A DNA stretch of 64,000 bases from Elusimicrobiota bacterium (GTDB lineage Bacteria > Elusimicrobiota > Elusimicrobia > FEN-1173): positions 1,550,001-1,614,000 of the forward strand of contig JADJJR010000001.1 in assembly GCA_016706425.1 (NCBI GenBank). The letters run 5' to 3'. The position numbers and the translations under genes are program-made. The notes under the pieces are model-generated. The model saw nothing but the letters and a program-made list of their open reading frames with translations, searched no databases and was not told the DNA's origin. Positions 49,547 through 58,308 of this stretch are shown piece after piece (position 1 is the stretch's first letter; each line of letters starts with the position of its first letter).

Positions 49547-50316
49547 ACGGCGCGCCCCAGCGCCGCCAGCGCGCCCACGAGCGGCGCGGCGATCAACGCG
49601 GCGGGATCAAATCCCCCCACCCAGGCCCACGCCGCCCCCCCGCCCAAAACCCCGCCCAAGGCGGCGATGCCGGCGCCCCACAAAGGGTCCCGCCATGGGA
49701 ACGGAGCCAAGGTCCAAAACAAGAGGCGGGCCGCCCAAAAGAGAAGGACCCCCGCGGCCGCCGCGAGCGCGGACTGAACGCCGAAACGGAATTGTTCCCG
49801 CAGCCGTCTCAAAAGGGCCAACCGCTCGAGCCGGGAACGATCGTACCCCACTTCGGCCACGCCGTCCAAACCGGCCACCCGATCGCTCAAGGGGGTCAAC
49901 AGGTCGGGCCGGAGCATCGCGGCGTCCCACTCGATTTCAAACGAATCGGGCAACGGGTTTCGCGCCGTGAGGTCCAATCCATCGGCCAGAGCCGGCCACC
50001 GTCGAGCGCGCTCCAGGGCTTCTTCTTTGGAGACGAAGCGAGACAATCGCACCCCGGGGTTGGCCAACAAACGCCCTTCGAGGAACGGGCGGTCGGCGTG
50101 CTCGTTTAAAAAAACCACCCAACGGAAATCCCGGGCCTCGCGCGCCAGAAACGCGTCCGTGAGCGTTTGGGTTTGACGCAAAAGACCGCCTCCAAACCCG
50201 GCGGCCGCGCCCAAAAGGGCCACGCCCGCCCAGAACGCGCGGCGCGCCGGACGCGCGACAAGGCGCGGCGCGCTGAGAGGATGGCGCTCGGAAGGCGTGA
50301 AAAGGGGCGAGGGCAT
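49543..50316 (-). CDS. ftsX: FtsX-like cell-division permease
   Basis: 257 aa, somewhat short. One N-terminal membrane helix (about 27-47), an extracytoplasmic domain starting WVVFLNEHADRPFLEGRL (typical of FtsX: short beta strand, then helices), and three C-terminal helices (from about 177, LAAAAGVLLFWAARLLFW). FtsX transmits the FtsE ATPase cycle to EnvC. ftsE is not adjacent: the upstream gene is csaB. ATG 50316 is preceded by an AGGGGTGG site and an AT-rich promoter-like stretch (TATAAAAT). Confidence 0.82.
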   Translation of the reverse strand: MPSPLFTPSERHPLSAPRLVARPARRAFWAGVALLGAAAGFGGGLLRQTQTLTDAFLAREARDFRWVVFLNEHADRPFLEGRLLANPGVRLSRFVSKEEALERARRWPALADGLDLTARNPLPDSFEIEWDAAMLRPDLLTPLSDRVAGLDGVAEVGYDRSRLERLALLRRLREQFRFGVQSALAAAAGVLLFWAARLLFWTLAPFPWRDPLWGAGIAALGGVLGGGAAWAWVGGFDPAALIAAPLVGALAALGRAV

Positions 50317-50347
50317 TGGAAAACCACCCCTATTTTATAATTTTTGG

Positions 50348-51367
50348 TTAAGAGATTAACGACGACGATAAACCCCGCGCCAGATCCGACAAGGCCGCCC
50401 GGGCCGACACGGCGCGCGACGCGGGGTCCACCGGGGGATGGGCCGACGCCCGTCGAAGGGCGGTCGCCAGCGACTCCGCGGTCCAATCGCCCGGCCTGAG
50501 AACGGGGGCCCCCATCTCCTCCCCCAAAAGGGCCACCTTGCCGTGGGCCGCCAGCGCGACCACCGGTCTCTCCGCCAAGGCGGCCAACACCAAACCGTGG
50601 TAACGCATCGAAACCACGACGTCCGCCTCCATCAACCGTCGGGGGATTTCCTCGGGGGCGGCCCAGGCCCATGTTTCGACCTCCCCTCGCAAACGCCCGC
50701 GCAACGCCCGCAAGGGCTCCTCGTCCTGGGGGGGGTGCAAAGGCAGGAGCGCGTGCTCGAAATCGGTGAGACCGTTGATTACCGCCGCCAATCGCTCCAC
50801 GGTGGTGGCGCCGTCGGGAAAACGCGGAATCCACAAAACCCGACGGGATCTCCCCCCCGGCGCGGCCGGGGCGGAAACGGGCAAAGCCCAAACCGTGTCG
50901 GCCATCACGACGCTGGCGACCCCGAGCCCGGCGAGGGCCGTCCGGGAAGCTTCATCCCGCACCCAAACCCCGCGGGCCCGGCGCAGCGCCGCCGCGGTGG
51001 CGCGCAAGGCGAGCGGCGGCAAATCGGGATCCACCCCCACGCCGAACACCCAGAAGGGTTTGCCGAGAATCCCCATCGCCGCGGGCAGGGCCAGATACGC
51101 CGCGAGGCTCCGCCGACTGGTGCGGATCTGAAAGAGTTCCCCCCCGCCCAGAACCAGCCCGCGGGCGTCGCGCAGGGCGGACAGAACCGCGCCGGGATGG
51201 TGTCGGGAAACTCCGCCGGGAAAGGCGGGGCGCGGTCCGGCCAGATACCGCAAGCCGGCCCCCGCGACGGGGAGCAGCGCCTCGCGCAGCAGGCGAAGGA
51301 TCAATTCATCGCCGGCGTTGCCGTAACCAAAATAACCGGCGAGCAGGATCAGGGGAGGTTTTGCCAA
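50348..51367 (-). CDS. csaB: Polysaccharide pyruvyl transferase CsaB
   Basis: 339 aa from TTG 51367. LLAGYFGYGNAGDELIL at the N-terminus and GLVLGGGELFQ, ARGVWVRDEASRTAL and SMRYHGLVLAALAERPVVAL are typical of CsaB/WcaK. It adds pyruvate ketals to secondary cell-wall polysaccharide; in Bacillus, Thermus and cyanobacteria this anchors SLH-domain S-layer proteins. It overlaps the DUF5693 gene by 19 bp, the usual partner. No SLH protein is seen here. Confidence 0.9.
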   Translation of the reverse strand: MAKPPLILLAGYFGYGNAGDELILRLLREALLPVAGAGLRYLAGPRPAFPGGVSRHHPGAVLSALRDARGLVLGGGELFQIRTSRRSLAAYLALPAAMGILGKPFWVFGVGVDPDLPPLALRATAAALRRARGVWVRDEASRTALAGLGVASVVMADTVWALPVSAPAAPGGRSRRVLWIPRFPDGATTVERLAAVINGLTDFEHALLPLHPPQDEEPLRALRGRLRGEVETWAWAAPEEIPRRLMEADVVVSMRYHGLVLAALAERPVVALAAHGKVALLGEEMGAPVLRPGDWTAESLATALRRASAHPPVDPASRAVSARAALSDLARGLSSSLIS

Positions 51368-52929
51368 CGCCGTTCCGCCCACCGAAGGAGGTGAATCAGG
51401 GTTCCCCCCAACAGGGCGCCGATCCACAACCCATGATAGACGCGCAGGAAAGACACCGACAAAGGCGTGTGGGCGTGGCAGAACGTGTTGATCACGGACA
51501 GTTGACCGATCAAACCGGCCAACAGGAACGGCCGATGGTCGTGGAAAAGAAAATGCAGAGTTTGGGCGGCGGGACCGGCCCCTTCCGGAAGGCGAAACCC
51601 GCCCCCCCGGGCCTTTAAATAAAACCCCACAAGGAGCAACGGATGGCCGATCAGGAATTCTTTAAACCGCGGACGCACGCCGAACAACGATTCCAGCGCC
51701 CCGCGAACGTTCAATTCGATCCCCGAGGCGGACAGGAAATCGTTGCCGCTGCGCACGACGTACACCCCCAGCACGCCCAAGGCGATCAACCCGAAACCGA
51801 GGCGCCCGACGGTGATGGGCTCGTGCAAGAAATGGCGGATCTCCTTGGCCTGGAAGAGGAGGAAAAGGCCCGCCAGAAGCGGAACCACGAGGGCCACCTT
51901 GACCCCGCGAAACACCGCCACCCCCATGAGAAAATCGGGGGTCGCCAGGAGGGCCCCCAGCACGAGCGCCGTGAGGAGAGTGACACCCATCAAACGCAGG
52001 GGCGCTTCTTCGGGGGACCAGCGCCGCACCGCCAGGAAAAATCCCAACCAGGGCCCGCCGATGGCCAACAACAACGCCAGCGCTTGGCGGACACCGGTCG
52101 GCAGGGGCGCCAGGGCGCGCGGCCAGGCCCCGCTTCGGGGCTGGGCCGCTTCCGTCCGGAACCCGTCGGCGCGCAGGGCCGTCGCCAGATCCACAACAAA
52201 AGCGGCGTTGGCGCGGGAGGACAATCCGGGGAACAAACGCACGTACAAAAACCGGACGCCGCGCTCCCGCACGGCGCGGCGAAAACGCGCGAGAACGACG
52301 CGTGGGTTGGATTTGGCGATCTCCTCCTCGGTCAGGCCGTGGCCCCGTATCAAACGGTGCGGAAACCGCCGCGCCAATTCGGCGAGGCCCCGTTGACGGG
52401 AGAACTCCATCCACGGCAGATAAAAAGCGTTGGTTGAAATCCAAGACGCCACGGGGGAGAGATCGGGATACCCCAGAACGGACGCGCCCGTGAAAAGAAC
52501 CCCCCGCACCGCCGGCCCCTTGGACCAGGGCCGGGACGTCCGATCCCACCGGGATTGCCAGTCGGTGAACGGGGCGGCCTCGGGCCGCAGAGTCACCGCC
52601 AGGCCGTCGGGCAGCCGCGGGGCCCACTCCTCGAGCCGCTCGCGCAAGCGATATCCGGGGTCCCAATAGACGCCGACACTCGACACCCCCGCTTCGGCCA
52701 GTCTCTCCAAGAAAATCCGCGTGCCGTCCACGTCGTCCTCGCCGAACATTTGCAGAACGTCGGACCCGTCCAGGCAGATTTCGACGCCCGCGTCCCGTTC
52801 CCACAGGGCCCGCGACAAGAGACCGTGGACCACAAAAAGCGAAGCCCAAAACGCCACCAAAAAGATGGCCGCGCCGCGGGCGGTCCACGAACGGGAACGC
52901 CCGATCCAAGACCGCAGTGTGGTTTTCAC
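51349..52929 (-). CDS. DUF5693 polytopic membrane protein
   Basis: 526 aa. Membrane helix at about 20-40, then an extracytoplasmic domain (about 45-270; LERLAEAGVSSVGVYWDPG, RFLYVRLFPGLSSRANAAFV), then about seven to eight membrane helices from 280 to the C-terminus. Genes of this family usually sit beside csaB and are thought to help with pyruvylated wall polymer assembly; activity unproven. Starts within the last codons of glgA (4-bp overlap). Confidence 0.82.
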   Translation of the reverse strand: MKTTLRSWIGRSRSWTARGAAIFLVAFWASLFVVHGLLSRALWERDAGVEICLDGSDVLQMFGEDDVDGTRIFLERLAEAGVSSVGVYWDPGYRLRERLEEWAPRLPDGLAVTLRPEAAPFTDWQSRWDRTSRPWSKGPAVRGVLFTGASVLGYPDLSPVASWISTNAFYLPWMEFSRQRGLAELARRFPHRLIRGHGLTEEEIAKSNPRVVLARFRRAVRERGVRFLYVRLFPGLSSRANAAFVVDLATALRADGFRTEAAQPRSGAWPRALAPLPTGVRQALALLLAIGGPWLGFFLAVRRWSPEEAPLRLMGVTLLTALVLGALLATPDFLMGVAVFRGVKVALVVPLLAGLFLLFQAKEIRHFLHEPITVGRLGFGLIALGVLGVYVVRSGNDFLSASGIELNVRGALESLFGVRPRFKEFLIGHPLLLVGFYLKARGGGFRLPEGAGPAAQTLHFLFHDHRPFLLAGLIGQLSVINTFCHAHTPLSVSFLRVYHGLWIGALLGGTLIHLLRWAERRWQNLP

Positions 52930-54398
52930 GCCGCCTCCGCTTTTTTGAGCGCCCGCGCCTTTTCATACAGTTCCAGGTAACGGGCCACCGAAGCCGTCCA
53001 ATCCAGGGTCAAGGCCATGCCCCGCTTTTGAATCTCGCGCCAGCGGCGGGGGTCCGCCCCGTGGAAAGCCACCGCCCGGCGCAACGCGTCCCGGAAAAAC
53101 ACCGTCTCCACCCGGTCCGCGACAAACCCCACGCCGGCCTGGCCATCGGCCGACACGTTTTCAACGGTGTCCTTCAAACCGCCCGTCGGCGTGACGACCG
53201 GCACGGCGCCGTAACGCAGGGCGATCAACTGGCCCAAGCCACAGGGTTCGAAGCGGGAGGGCATGAGGAAAACATCGATGCCGCCGTAAATTTTGTGCGC
53301 CAGGGGCTCGTTGAAATCATGGAACGACGCCACCCGCCGGGGGTGCTTGCGGGCGAATGTTTTGAGACCGGCTTGATAAGACGGCGTCCCCGCGCCCAGG
53401 AAGACCGCCTGGCACCCGTTTTCAATAAATTCGCTAAGAATGTCCAAAACAATATCGAACCCTTTTTGGGGGTCCAGGCGGGACACCATTCCAAAAATCG
53501 GAGCCCGCGGATCGACGCTGAGACCGGCGAACTTTTGAAGGTCCTCTTTGCAGGCCGCGCGCCCCCCCAGGCTTTTGGCCGAATACCGCTTGGCCAAGTG
53601 CGGGTCCCGGGCGGGGTTCCAAACGCGGGTGTCCAATCCGTTCAGGACCCCGAAAAAGCGGTCCGTCCGAAGGCGTAAAAAACCGTCCACGCCGCGGCCG
53701 AACTCTTCGGATTGAACTTCCCGCGCGTACGTGGGGCTGACGGTGGTGATAATTTGGGAAAAGGCGACCCCCGCTTTGAGGAAATTGATGCGATCGTAAA
53801 ATTCCAGTTTCTCTTTGGTGAAAGAATCCCAACTCAAACCGGCCAACCCCAGGGTTTCCTTGGGGAACACCCCCTGGTAGGCCAAATTATGGATACTGAA
53901 CACCGAGGCCGTGGGAATGAAAAAGGCGTCTTGGCGGTAAGCGTCGGCCAAAAGCGCGGGCACCAATCCGCTCTGCCAATCGTGGGTGTGCAACACGTCC
54001 GGGCGAAACCCGACGGCTTTGCACAATTCAAGCACCGCCCGCGAAAAAACGATGTAGCGCACATCGTTGTCGGCGAAATCCCGGCCTTCGGCGTCGCAGT
54101 AAACGCCGTCGCGTTCGAAATGGAGCGGGCTGTCGATCAGGTAGGCCGGCACGCGGGGCCCGAACCGGGTTTCCCAGACCCGCACGGGGATTTCCGTCCC
54201 CCCGAGGGGAACGCGCAGGGTGAACGGCAGGGGCGTCAACGGGTGGGGCGTTTGCCGGATGTCCCGGTATTTCGGCAGGACCACGCGCACGTCGTGGCGT
54301 TGGCGTTTCAACGCCTCCGCGAGGGCGCCGACCACGTCGCCCAACCCGCCGGTTTTTATGAAGGGAACCGCTTCGCTGGCCGCGAAGAGGATTTTCAT
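52926..54398 (-). CDS. glgA: Glycogen synthase (ADP-glucose)
   Basis: 490 aa, full length. FIKTGGLGDVVGAL (about residues 14-27) is the ADP-glucose-binding signature; HTHDWQSGLVPALL and HNLAYQG are family blocks, and the GT-B C-terminal domain holds FGMVSRLDPQKGFD and PSRFEPCGLGQLIALRYG with the catalytic Glu. Transfers glucose from ADP-glucose to glycogen. No glgB, glgC or glgP nearby; galT is 7 bp upstream and DUF5693 overlaps downstream. Confidence 0.95.
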   Translation of the reverse strand: MKILFAASEAVPFIKTGGLGDVVGALAEALKRQRHDVRVVLPKYRDIRQTPHPLTPLPFTLRVPLGGTEIPVRVWETRFGPRVPAYLIDSPLHFERDGVYCDAEGRDFADNDVRYIVFSRAVLELCKAVGFRPDVLHTHDWQSGLVPALLADAYRQDAFFIPTASVFSIHNLAYQGVFPKETLGLAGLSWDSFTKEKLEFYDRINFLKAGVAFSQIITTVSPTYAREVQSEEFGRGVDGFLRLRTDRFFGVLNGLDTRVWNPARDPHLAKRYSAKSLGGRAACKEDLQKFAGLSVDPRAPIFGMVSRLDPQKGFDIVLDILSEFIENGCQAVFLGAGTPSYQAGLKTFARKHPRRVASFHDFNEPLAHKIYGGIDVFLMPSRFEPCGLGQLIALRYGAVPVVTPTGGLKDTVENVSADGQAGVGFVADRVETVFFRDALRRAVAFHGADPRRWREIQKRGMALTLDWTASVARYLELYEKARALKKAEAA

Positions 54399-54405
54399 GG
54401 ACGGA

Positions 54406-55404
54406 TCAGGGTTTGGCTTCCCTCAAGTACAGGGCGGCCTGTTCCGGGGGCGTGGGGTTGATGTAAAACCCCGCGCCCCACTCAAAGCCCGCGGTGTGCA
54501 CGATCTTGGGCATGAGCTCAATGTGCCAATGGTAGTGGGCAACCCCGTGACTTTTGAGGGGCTCGGAGTGGATGACGAAATTGTAGGCGGGGTTGTCCAA
54601 CACCCCGTTCATTCGCCCCAACACGCTTTTGAGGATCCGCGCGAGGGACAGATACTTTTCCTCGCTCAACGACGCGTAATCGGACCCGTGGTGGCGGGGC
54701 AGGATCCAGGTTTCAAAGGGAAACCGGCTCGCGAACGGTGCAAGCACGACGAAATCTTCGTTCATTTCCACGATGCGTTCTTTCTTTTCGGTCTCCGCGC
54801 GAAGAATGTCGCAGTAGATGCACCGGCCTTTTTGCTCGAAATACTCCTCGGCGCCGCGCAGTTCCTGTTTGACGCGGATCGGCACCATGGGGGTGGCGAT
54901 CAATTGGGAATGGGCGTGGGCCAGGCTCGCGCCGGCGGCGCTGCCGTTGTTTTTAAACACAAGGATGTATTCGAACCGCGGGTCTTTTTTTAAATCCAAA
55001 ATGCGATCCCGGTAAGCCCACAGAACGTCCCGAACCCGGGATTCGTCCAGATCCTCCAGGCGGCGGGAGTGGTCTTCCGTCTCGATAATGACCTCGTGAG
55101 CGCCCAGCCCGTCCATTTTATCGAACAAGTCCTCGCCCGTGCGGTGGAGGTCGCCTTCGATTTGCAGGGCCGGGTATTTGTTGGGCACGACCCGCACCCA
55201 CCAGCCGGGGGCATTGGCGGGACGTCCCTTGGGCGCGAACGCCATGATCTCCGCGGGCGTCTTGTCCTCGTTGCCGGCGCAAAAGGGGCAGGGCACCGAA
55301 CCCTGGGTTTCCCGGGGGGACGGCGCTCCCCCGGGCCGGCGGGAGCGCTCCGTCGAAATGATGACCCAACGACCGATGATTGGATCGCGGCGAAGCTCAG
55401 GCAT
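54406..55404 (-). CDS. galT: Galactose-1-phosphate uridylyltransferase
   Basis: 332 aa. RRDPIIGRWVIIS at the N-terminus, CPFCAGNEDKTP zinc site, SLAHAHSQLIATP (about 160) and the active-site histidine triad in VAHYHWHIELMP (about 290). Moves UMP between UDP-glucose and galactose-1-P; some members of this family act on other sugar-1-phosphates or as ADP-glucose phosphorylases, relevant since glgA follows. Overlaps scpB by 8 bp. Confidence 0.9.
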   Translation of the reverse strand: MPELRRDPIIGRWVIISTERSRRPGGAPSPRETQGSVPCPFCAGNEDKTPAEIMAFAPKGRPANAPGWWVRVVPNKYPALQIEGDLHRTGEDLFDKMDGLGAHEVIIETEDHSRRLEDLDESRVRDVLWAYRDRILDLKKDPRFEYILVFKNNGSAAGASLAHAHSQLIATPMVPIRVKQELRGAEEYFEQKGRCIYCDILRAETEKKERIVEMNEDFVVLAPFASRFPFETWILPRHHGSDYASLSEEKYLSLARILKSVLGRMNGVLDNPAYNFVIHSEPLKSHGVAHYHWHIELMPKIVHTAGFEWGAGFYINPTPPEQAALYLREAKP

Positions 55405-56014
55405 GGGGGGCCTCCGGGTTGTCGCCCGCGGCGTTCACGGCCGCGGGCGCGGCGTCCACCGGGGGAGCCGCGGGGGCGGCCTCTTCCGAGGGGATCAATT
55501 CGTCCAAGCGGGGCAGCTCGTCCAACGACCTCAGCCCGAACTGCCGCATAAAATCCGTCGTGGTGCCGTAAAGGAGCGGGCGCCCCAGGGCCTCCTTGCG
55601 TCCCACGATTTTAATGAGTTTTCGCTCCAGCAGGGTCTCGACGACGCCCGTCACGTCGACGCCGCGAATGTCCTCGATTTCCCCCCGGGTGAGGGGTTGC
55701 TTGTAGGCGATGATCGACAGGGTCTCGAGCGCGGAGGGCGACAGCCGCAACGCGGTTTTTTCCTTGTAAAGCCGCCGGACCCATTGGCTGAAGGCGGGCC
55801 GCGACGCCAATTGGTACCCCTGGGCGATTTCCACCACTTGCATCGGGGATTGGCGCTCATCGAGCTCCCGGCCGAGCTGGGCCAGATCGTCCCGCAGTTC
55901 CATTTCCAGGGGGGCGTCGTCGCCCAACACGCGGAGCAACTCGGCCGGCTTGAGCGGCCGATCGGTCATCCAAAGCAACAATTCCAACACCTTGCGGCGT
56001 TCGTCACGTTCCAT
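55397..56014 (-). CDS. scpB: Segregation and condensation protein B
   Basis: 205 aa. Two winged-helix domains: RKVLELLLWMTDRPLKPAEL (about 7-26) and ALETLSIIAYKQPLTRGEIE (about 95-114) followed by the ScpB signature GVDVTGVVETLLERKLI. The C-terminus is a Pro/Ala-rich tail (about 180-205). With ScpA it binds SMC as the condensin regulator complex. 3 bp after scpA. Confidence 0.94.
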   Translation of the reverse strand: MERDERRKVLELLLWMTDRPLKPAELLRVLGDDAPLEMELRDDLAQLGRELDERQSPMQVVEIAQGYQLASRPAFSQWVRRLYKEKTALRLSPSALETLSIIAYKQPLTRGEIEDIRGVDVTGVVETLLERKLIKIVGRKEALGRPLLYGTTTDFMRQFGLRSLDELPRLDELIPSEEAAPAAPPVDAAPAAVNAAGDNPEAPHA

Positions 56015-56017
56015 GAA

Positions 56018-56821
56018 TCATCCCTCCGTGGGGGGCGGTGGTTCGTCCGGCAGGGGCGCCGCGGGCGTCGGTTCGGCCTCGGCGGTCGCGTACTCGACGG
56101 TCAATTCCCGGGGCAAGGCTTCCGCCCGGTACACCCGGATGTCGCCGAACGATTCCATCTGCCGCGCCACAATCTGGCGCAGGCGGATCAATTCCAACAC
56201 CGCCAAAAAAGTCGAAATCAACGCGCGCCGGGTCCGTTCACGCGTCAGAATTTCCTTGAAGGTCGCGTAGGGGCGGTCGGCCAAATAACCGAGGATGTCC
56301 TTGATTTTGACCTCGAGGGGGACGTCTTCCGAATCGATTTCCCGAACGCGCGGCTTGAGATTCTCCAACACCTCGCGGAAGGCGTCGAGCAAATCAAACA
56401 GGGACGCTTCCATGGTGTAGTCCCCGTCGGCCAACAGCGGGGCGCCCCGGTAGTGGACGTCTTTGTGCGACTGCAACTTTTGTTCCAAATGCTTGGCGGC
56501 TTCTTTGTAACGCTGGTATTCCAAAAGGCGTTCAACGAGGTTGGCCCGCGGGTCCATTTCCTCCTCGGCCTCGCTGGAGGGCGCGGGCAGGAGCGCCCGG
56601 GCCTTGATTTGCATGAGGGTCGCGGCCGTCACGAGGAATTCCCCGGCGGCGTTCAGGTTCAAATCCTTCAACACCTCGACAATGGCCAGGTAATCGGCGG
56701 TGATGCGGGAAATGGGGATGTCGCGGATGTTGAGGTCGTTCTTCTTGATGAGGTACAAAAGCAGGTCGAGGGGACCCTCAAAGACCTCCAACTTGACTTC
56801 GTGGGCGGTGAACATGGTCAT
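56018..56821 (-). CDS. scpA: Segregation and condensation protein A (kleisin)
   Basis: 267 aa. VKLEVFEGPLDLLLYLIKK (about 9-27) and NLNAAGEFLVTAATLMQIKA (about 55-74) are the kleisin N-terminal signature; the C-terminal winged helix (TRERTRRALISTFLAVLELI, about 200) contacts SMC. Bridges SMC heads. Start at ATG 56821 or the next ATG 56815; no clear Shine-Dalgarno. The trpS gene ends 55 bp upstream. Confidence 0.94.
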   Translation of the reverse strand: MTMFTAHEVKLEVFEGPLDLLLYLIKKNDLNIRDIPISRITADYLAIVEVLKDLNLNAAGEFLVTAATLMQIKARALLPAPSSEAEEEMDPRANLVERLLEYQRYKEAAKHLEQKLQSHKDVHYRGAPLLADGDYTMEASLFDLLDAFREVLENLKPRVREIDSEDVPLEVKIKDILGYLADRPYATFKEILTRERTRRALISTFLAVLELIRLRQIVARQMESFGDIRVYRAEALPRELTVEYATAEAEPTPAAPLPDEPPPPTEG

Positions 56822-56876
56822 GGCGGCGCGGCGACGGACTCGTCGCGGTGTGCGATGGTCGCTCCTTTGGTGACGA

Positions 56877-57872
56877 TTACGACCGCGGGCGCAGGCCCAT
56901 GGCGGCCTGGGCTTCGGCGAGGGTGGCCTGGGCCACCGCGCGGGCGCGCCGGGAACCTTCCTCCAGCACGTCCCGCACCAACCCGGGCTTCCGGGCCAGC
57001 GCGGCCCGGCGTTCTTGAATGGCCTGAAGCGGTTCCAGCAAGGTGAGCAAATGTTTTTTACAGGCCACGCAACCGATGCGGCCGTCCCGGCATTCTTGCT
57101 CCCGGGCCGTCGCGTCGGGATTATAGATCTTGTGAAGGGCGAACACAACGCACCCCTCGGGATGGCCGGGGCTGTCCGCCTTGGTTTTCCGGGGATCGGT
57201 GTACATCTGTTGGATTTTTTTCCACAAAACATCGGGGGCGTCGCTCAATTCGACCGCGTTGCCGTAGGACTTGGACATTTTGCGTCCGTCCAACCCGGGC
57301 ACCTTGGGGGCTTTGCCGAGGATGGCCTTGGGCTCGGGGAACACCGCGCCGTAGAGGCGGTTGAACCGTCGGGCGATTTCCTGGGTGAGTTCCAGATGGG
57401 ACAGCTGGTCCTCGCCCACGGGGACGGCCTGGGCCTTGTAAAGCAGGATGTCGGCGGCCTGGAGCACCGGGTACCCCAAAAATCCGTGGGTGGTGATTTC
57501 CCGCCCGGTGATTTCCCGCAACTGCTCTTTATAGGTGGGGATACGCTCCAACCAGCCCAGCGGCGTGATCATGGAAAGCAAGAGGGCCAATTCCGAGTGC
57601 TCCGTCACCCGGGATTGAACGAAAATCACGGACTTCTCGGGGTCCAGGCCGGCGGCCAACCAGTCCAGCACCATGTCCTCGGTGCTGGCGGCGATGCCGC
57701 TTGTGTCTTCGTAACCGGTCGTGAGGGCGTGCAGGTCGGCGACCATAAAAAAACACCGGTGTAGTCCCCCGTTTTGAATTTGTATCCACGGGACCAACGC
57801 GCCCCAATAGTTGCCGAGGTGCAATTTGCCCGTGGGGCGCATGCCGGAAAGTACGGGAATGAGGTGGCTCAT
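56877..57872 (-). CDS. trpS: Tryptophanyl-tRNA synthetase
   Basis: 331 aa from ATG 57872. LSGMRPTGKLHLGNYWGA contains the HIGH-type motif (HLGN), and GLDGRKMSKSYGN the KMSKS loop. Typical class Ic size. CVACKKHLL near residue 285 adds two Cys that in some TrpRS bind an iron-sulfur cluster together with others (CRDGRIGCVAC: C-x6-C-x2-C), as described for Thermotoga-type enzymes. AAAAGG 13 bp before the ATG. Confidence 0.96.
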   Translation of the reverse strand: MSHLIPVLSGMRPTGKLHLGNYWGALVPWIQIQNGGLHRCFFMVADLHALTTGYEDTSGIAASTEDMVLDWLAAGLDPEKSVIFVQSRVTEHSELALLLSMITPLGWLERIPTYKEQLREITGREITTHGFLGYPVLQAADILLYKAQAVPVGEDQLSHLELTQEIARRFNRLYGAVFPEPKAILGKAPKVPGLDGRKMSKSYGNAVELSDAPDVLWKKIQQMYTDPRKTKADSPGHPEGCVVFALHKIYNPDATAREQECRDGRIGCVACKKHLLTLLEPLQAIQERRAALARKPGLVRDVLEEGSRRARAVAQATLAEAQAAMGLRPRS

Positions 57873-57903
57873 AGGAAAACCTTTTGAGGGAATGGGCCGG
57901 GAT

Positions 57904-58308
57904 TTAACGCGTTTGCATCCACTCGGCGAACCTCCGATCGCGGGCTTTAAGGTGCCGGAGAACGCGTTCCGAAAGGAAACGACCGACGACCTCGGCCGAA
58001 ACGAAGTTTTCATGGAACAGCGAGACCATGCCGCGCACATCGGTTACCAAGCTTGCGTGTTCCGCCCGATGCGCGGGCAAGTCCGGATAACCCGCCGATT
58101 CCATCCGCTCCTCCTCGGACTGAAAATGAGTCAAAACGTGGTGGAGCAAAAAATGCAGGGCCTTCACGGCGCCGTCGTGGCCATCCCCGTCACGCCGAAC
58201 GCGTTCAAATTCGTGAAAACACGCCATCAATTCCTGATGCTCCCGGTCAATCCGGGGATCGCCCGTCGCCGCGGGCGCGGGGTAGGCCAGATCGTTCACA
58301 TCGTTCAT
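57904..58308 (-). CDS. Bacteriohemerythrin-like protein
   Basis: 134 aa. The di-iron ligands are in order: DREHQEL (about 21-27), HHVLTHFQSEEERM (about 55-68, HxxxHxxxxE), HRAEHASL (about 79-86), and a C-terminal HLKARDRRFAEW where the last His/Asp pair sits. Binds O2 or acts as an oxygen or NO sensor/store. Start ATG 58308 with AAAGGA; it overlaps the cca stop (ATGA), so it is part of the ferritin-VIT1 operon. Confidence 0.88.
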   Translation of the reverse strand: MNDVNDLAYPAPAATGDPRIDREHQELMACFHEFERVRRDGDGHDGAVKALHFLLHHVLTHFQSEEERMESAGYPDLPAHRAEHASLVTDVRGMVSLFHENFVSAEVVGRFLSERVLRHLKARDRRFAEWMQTR

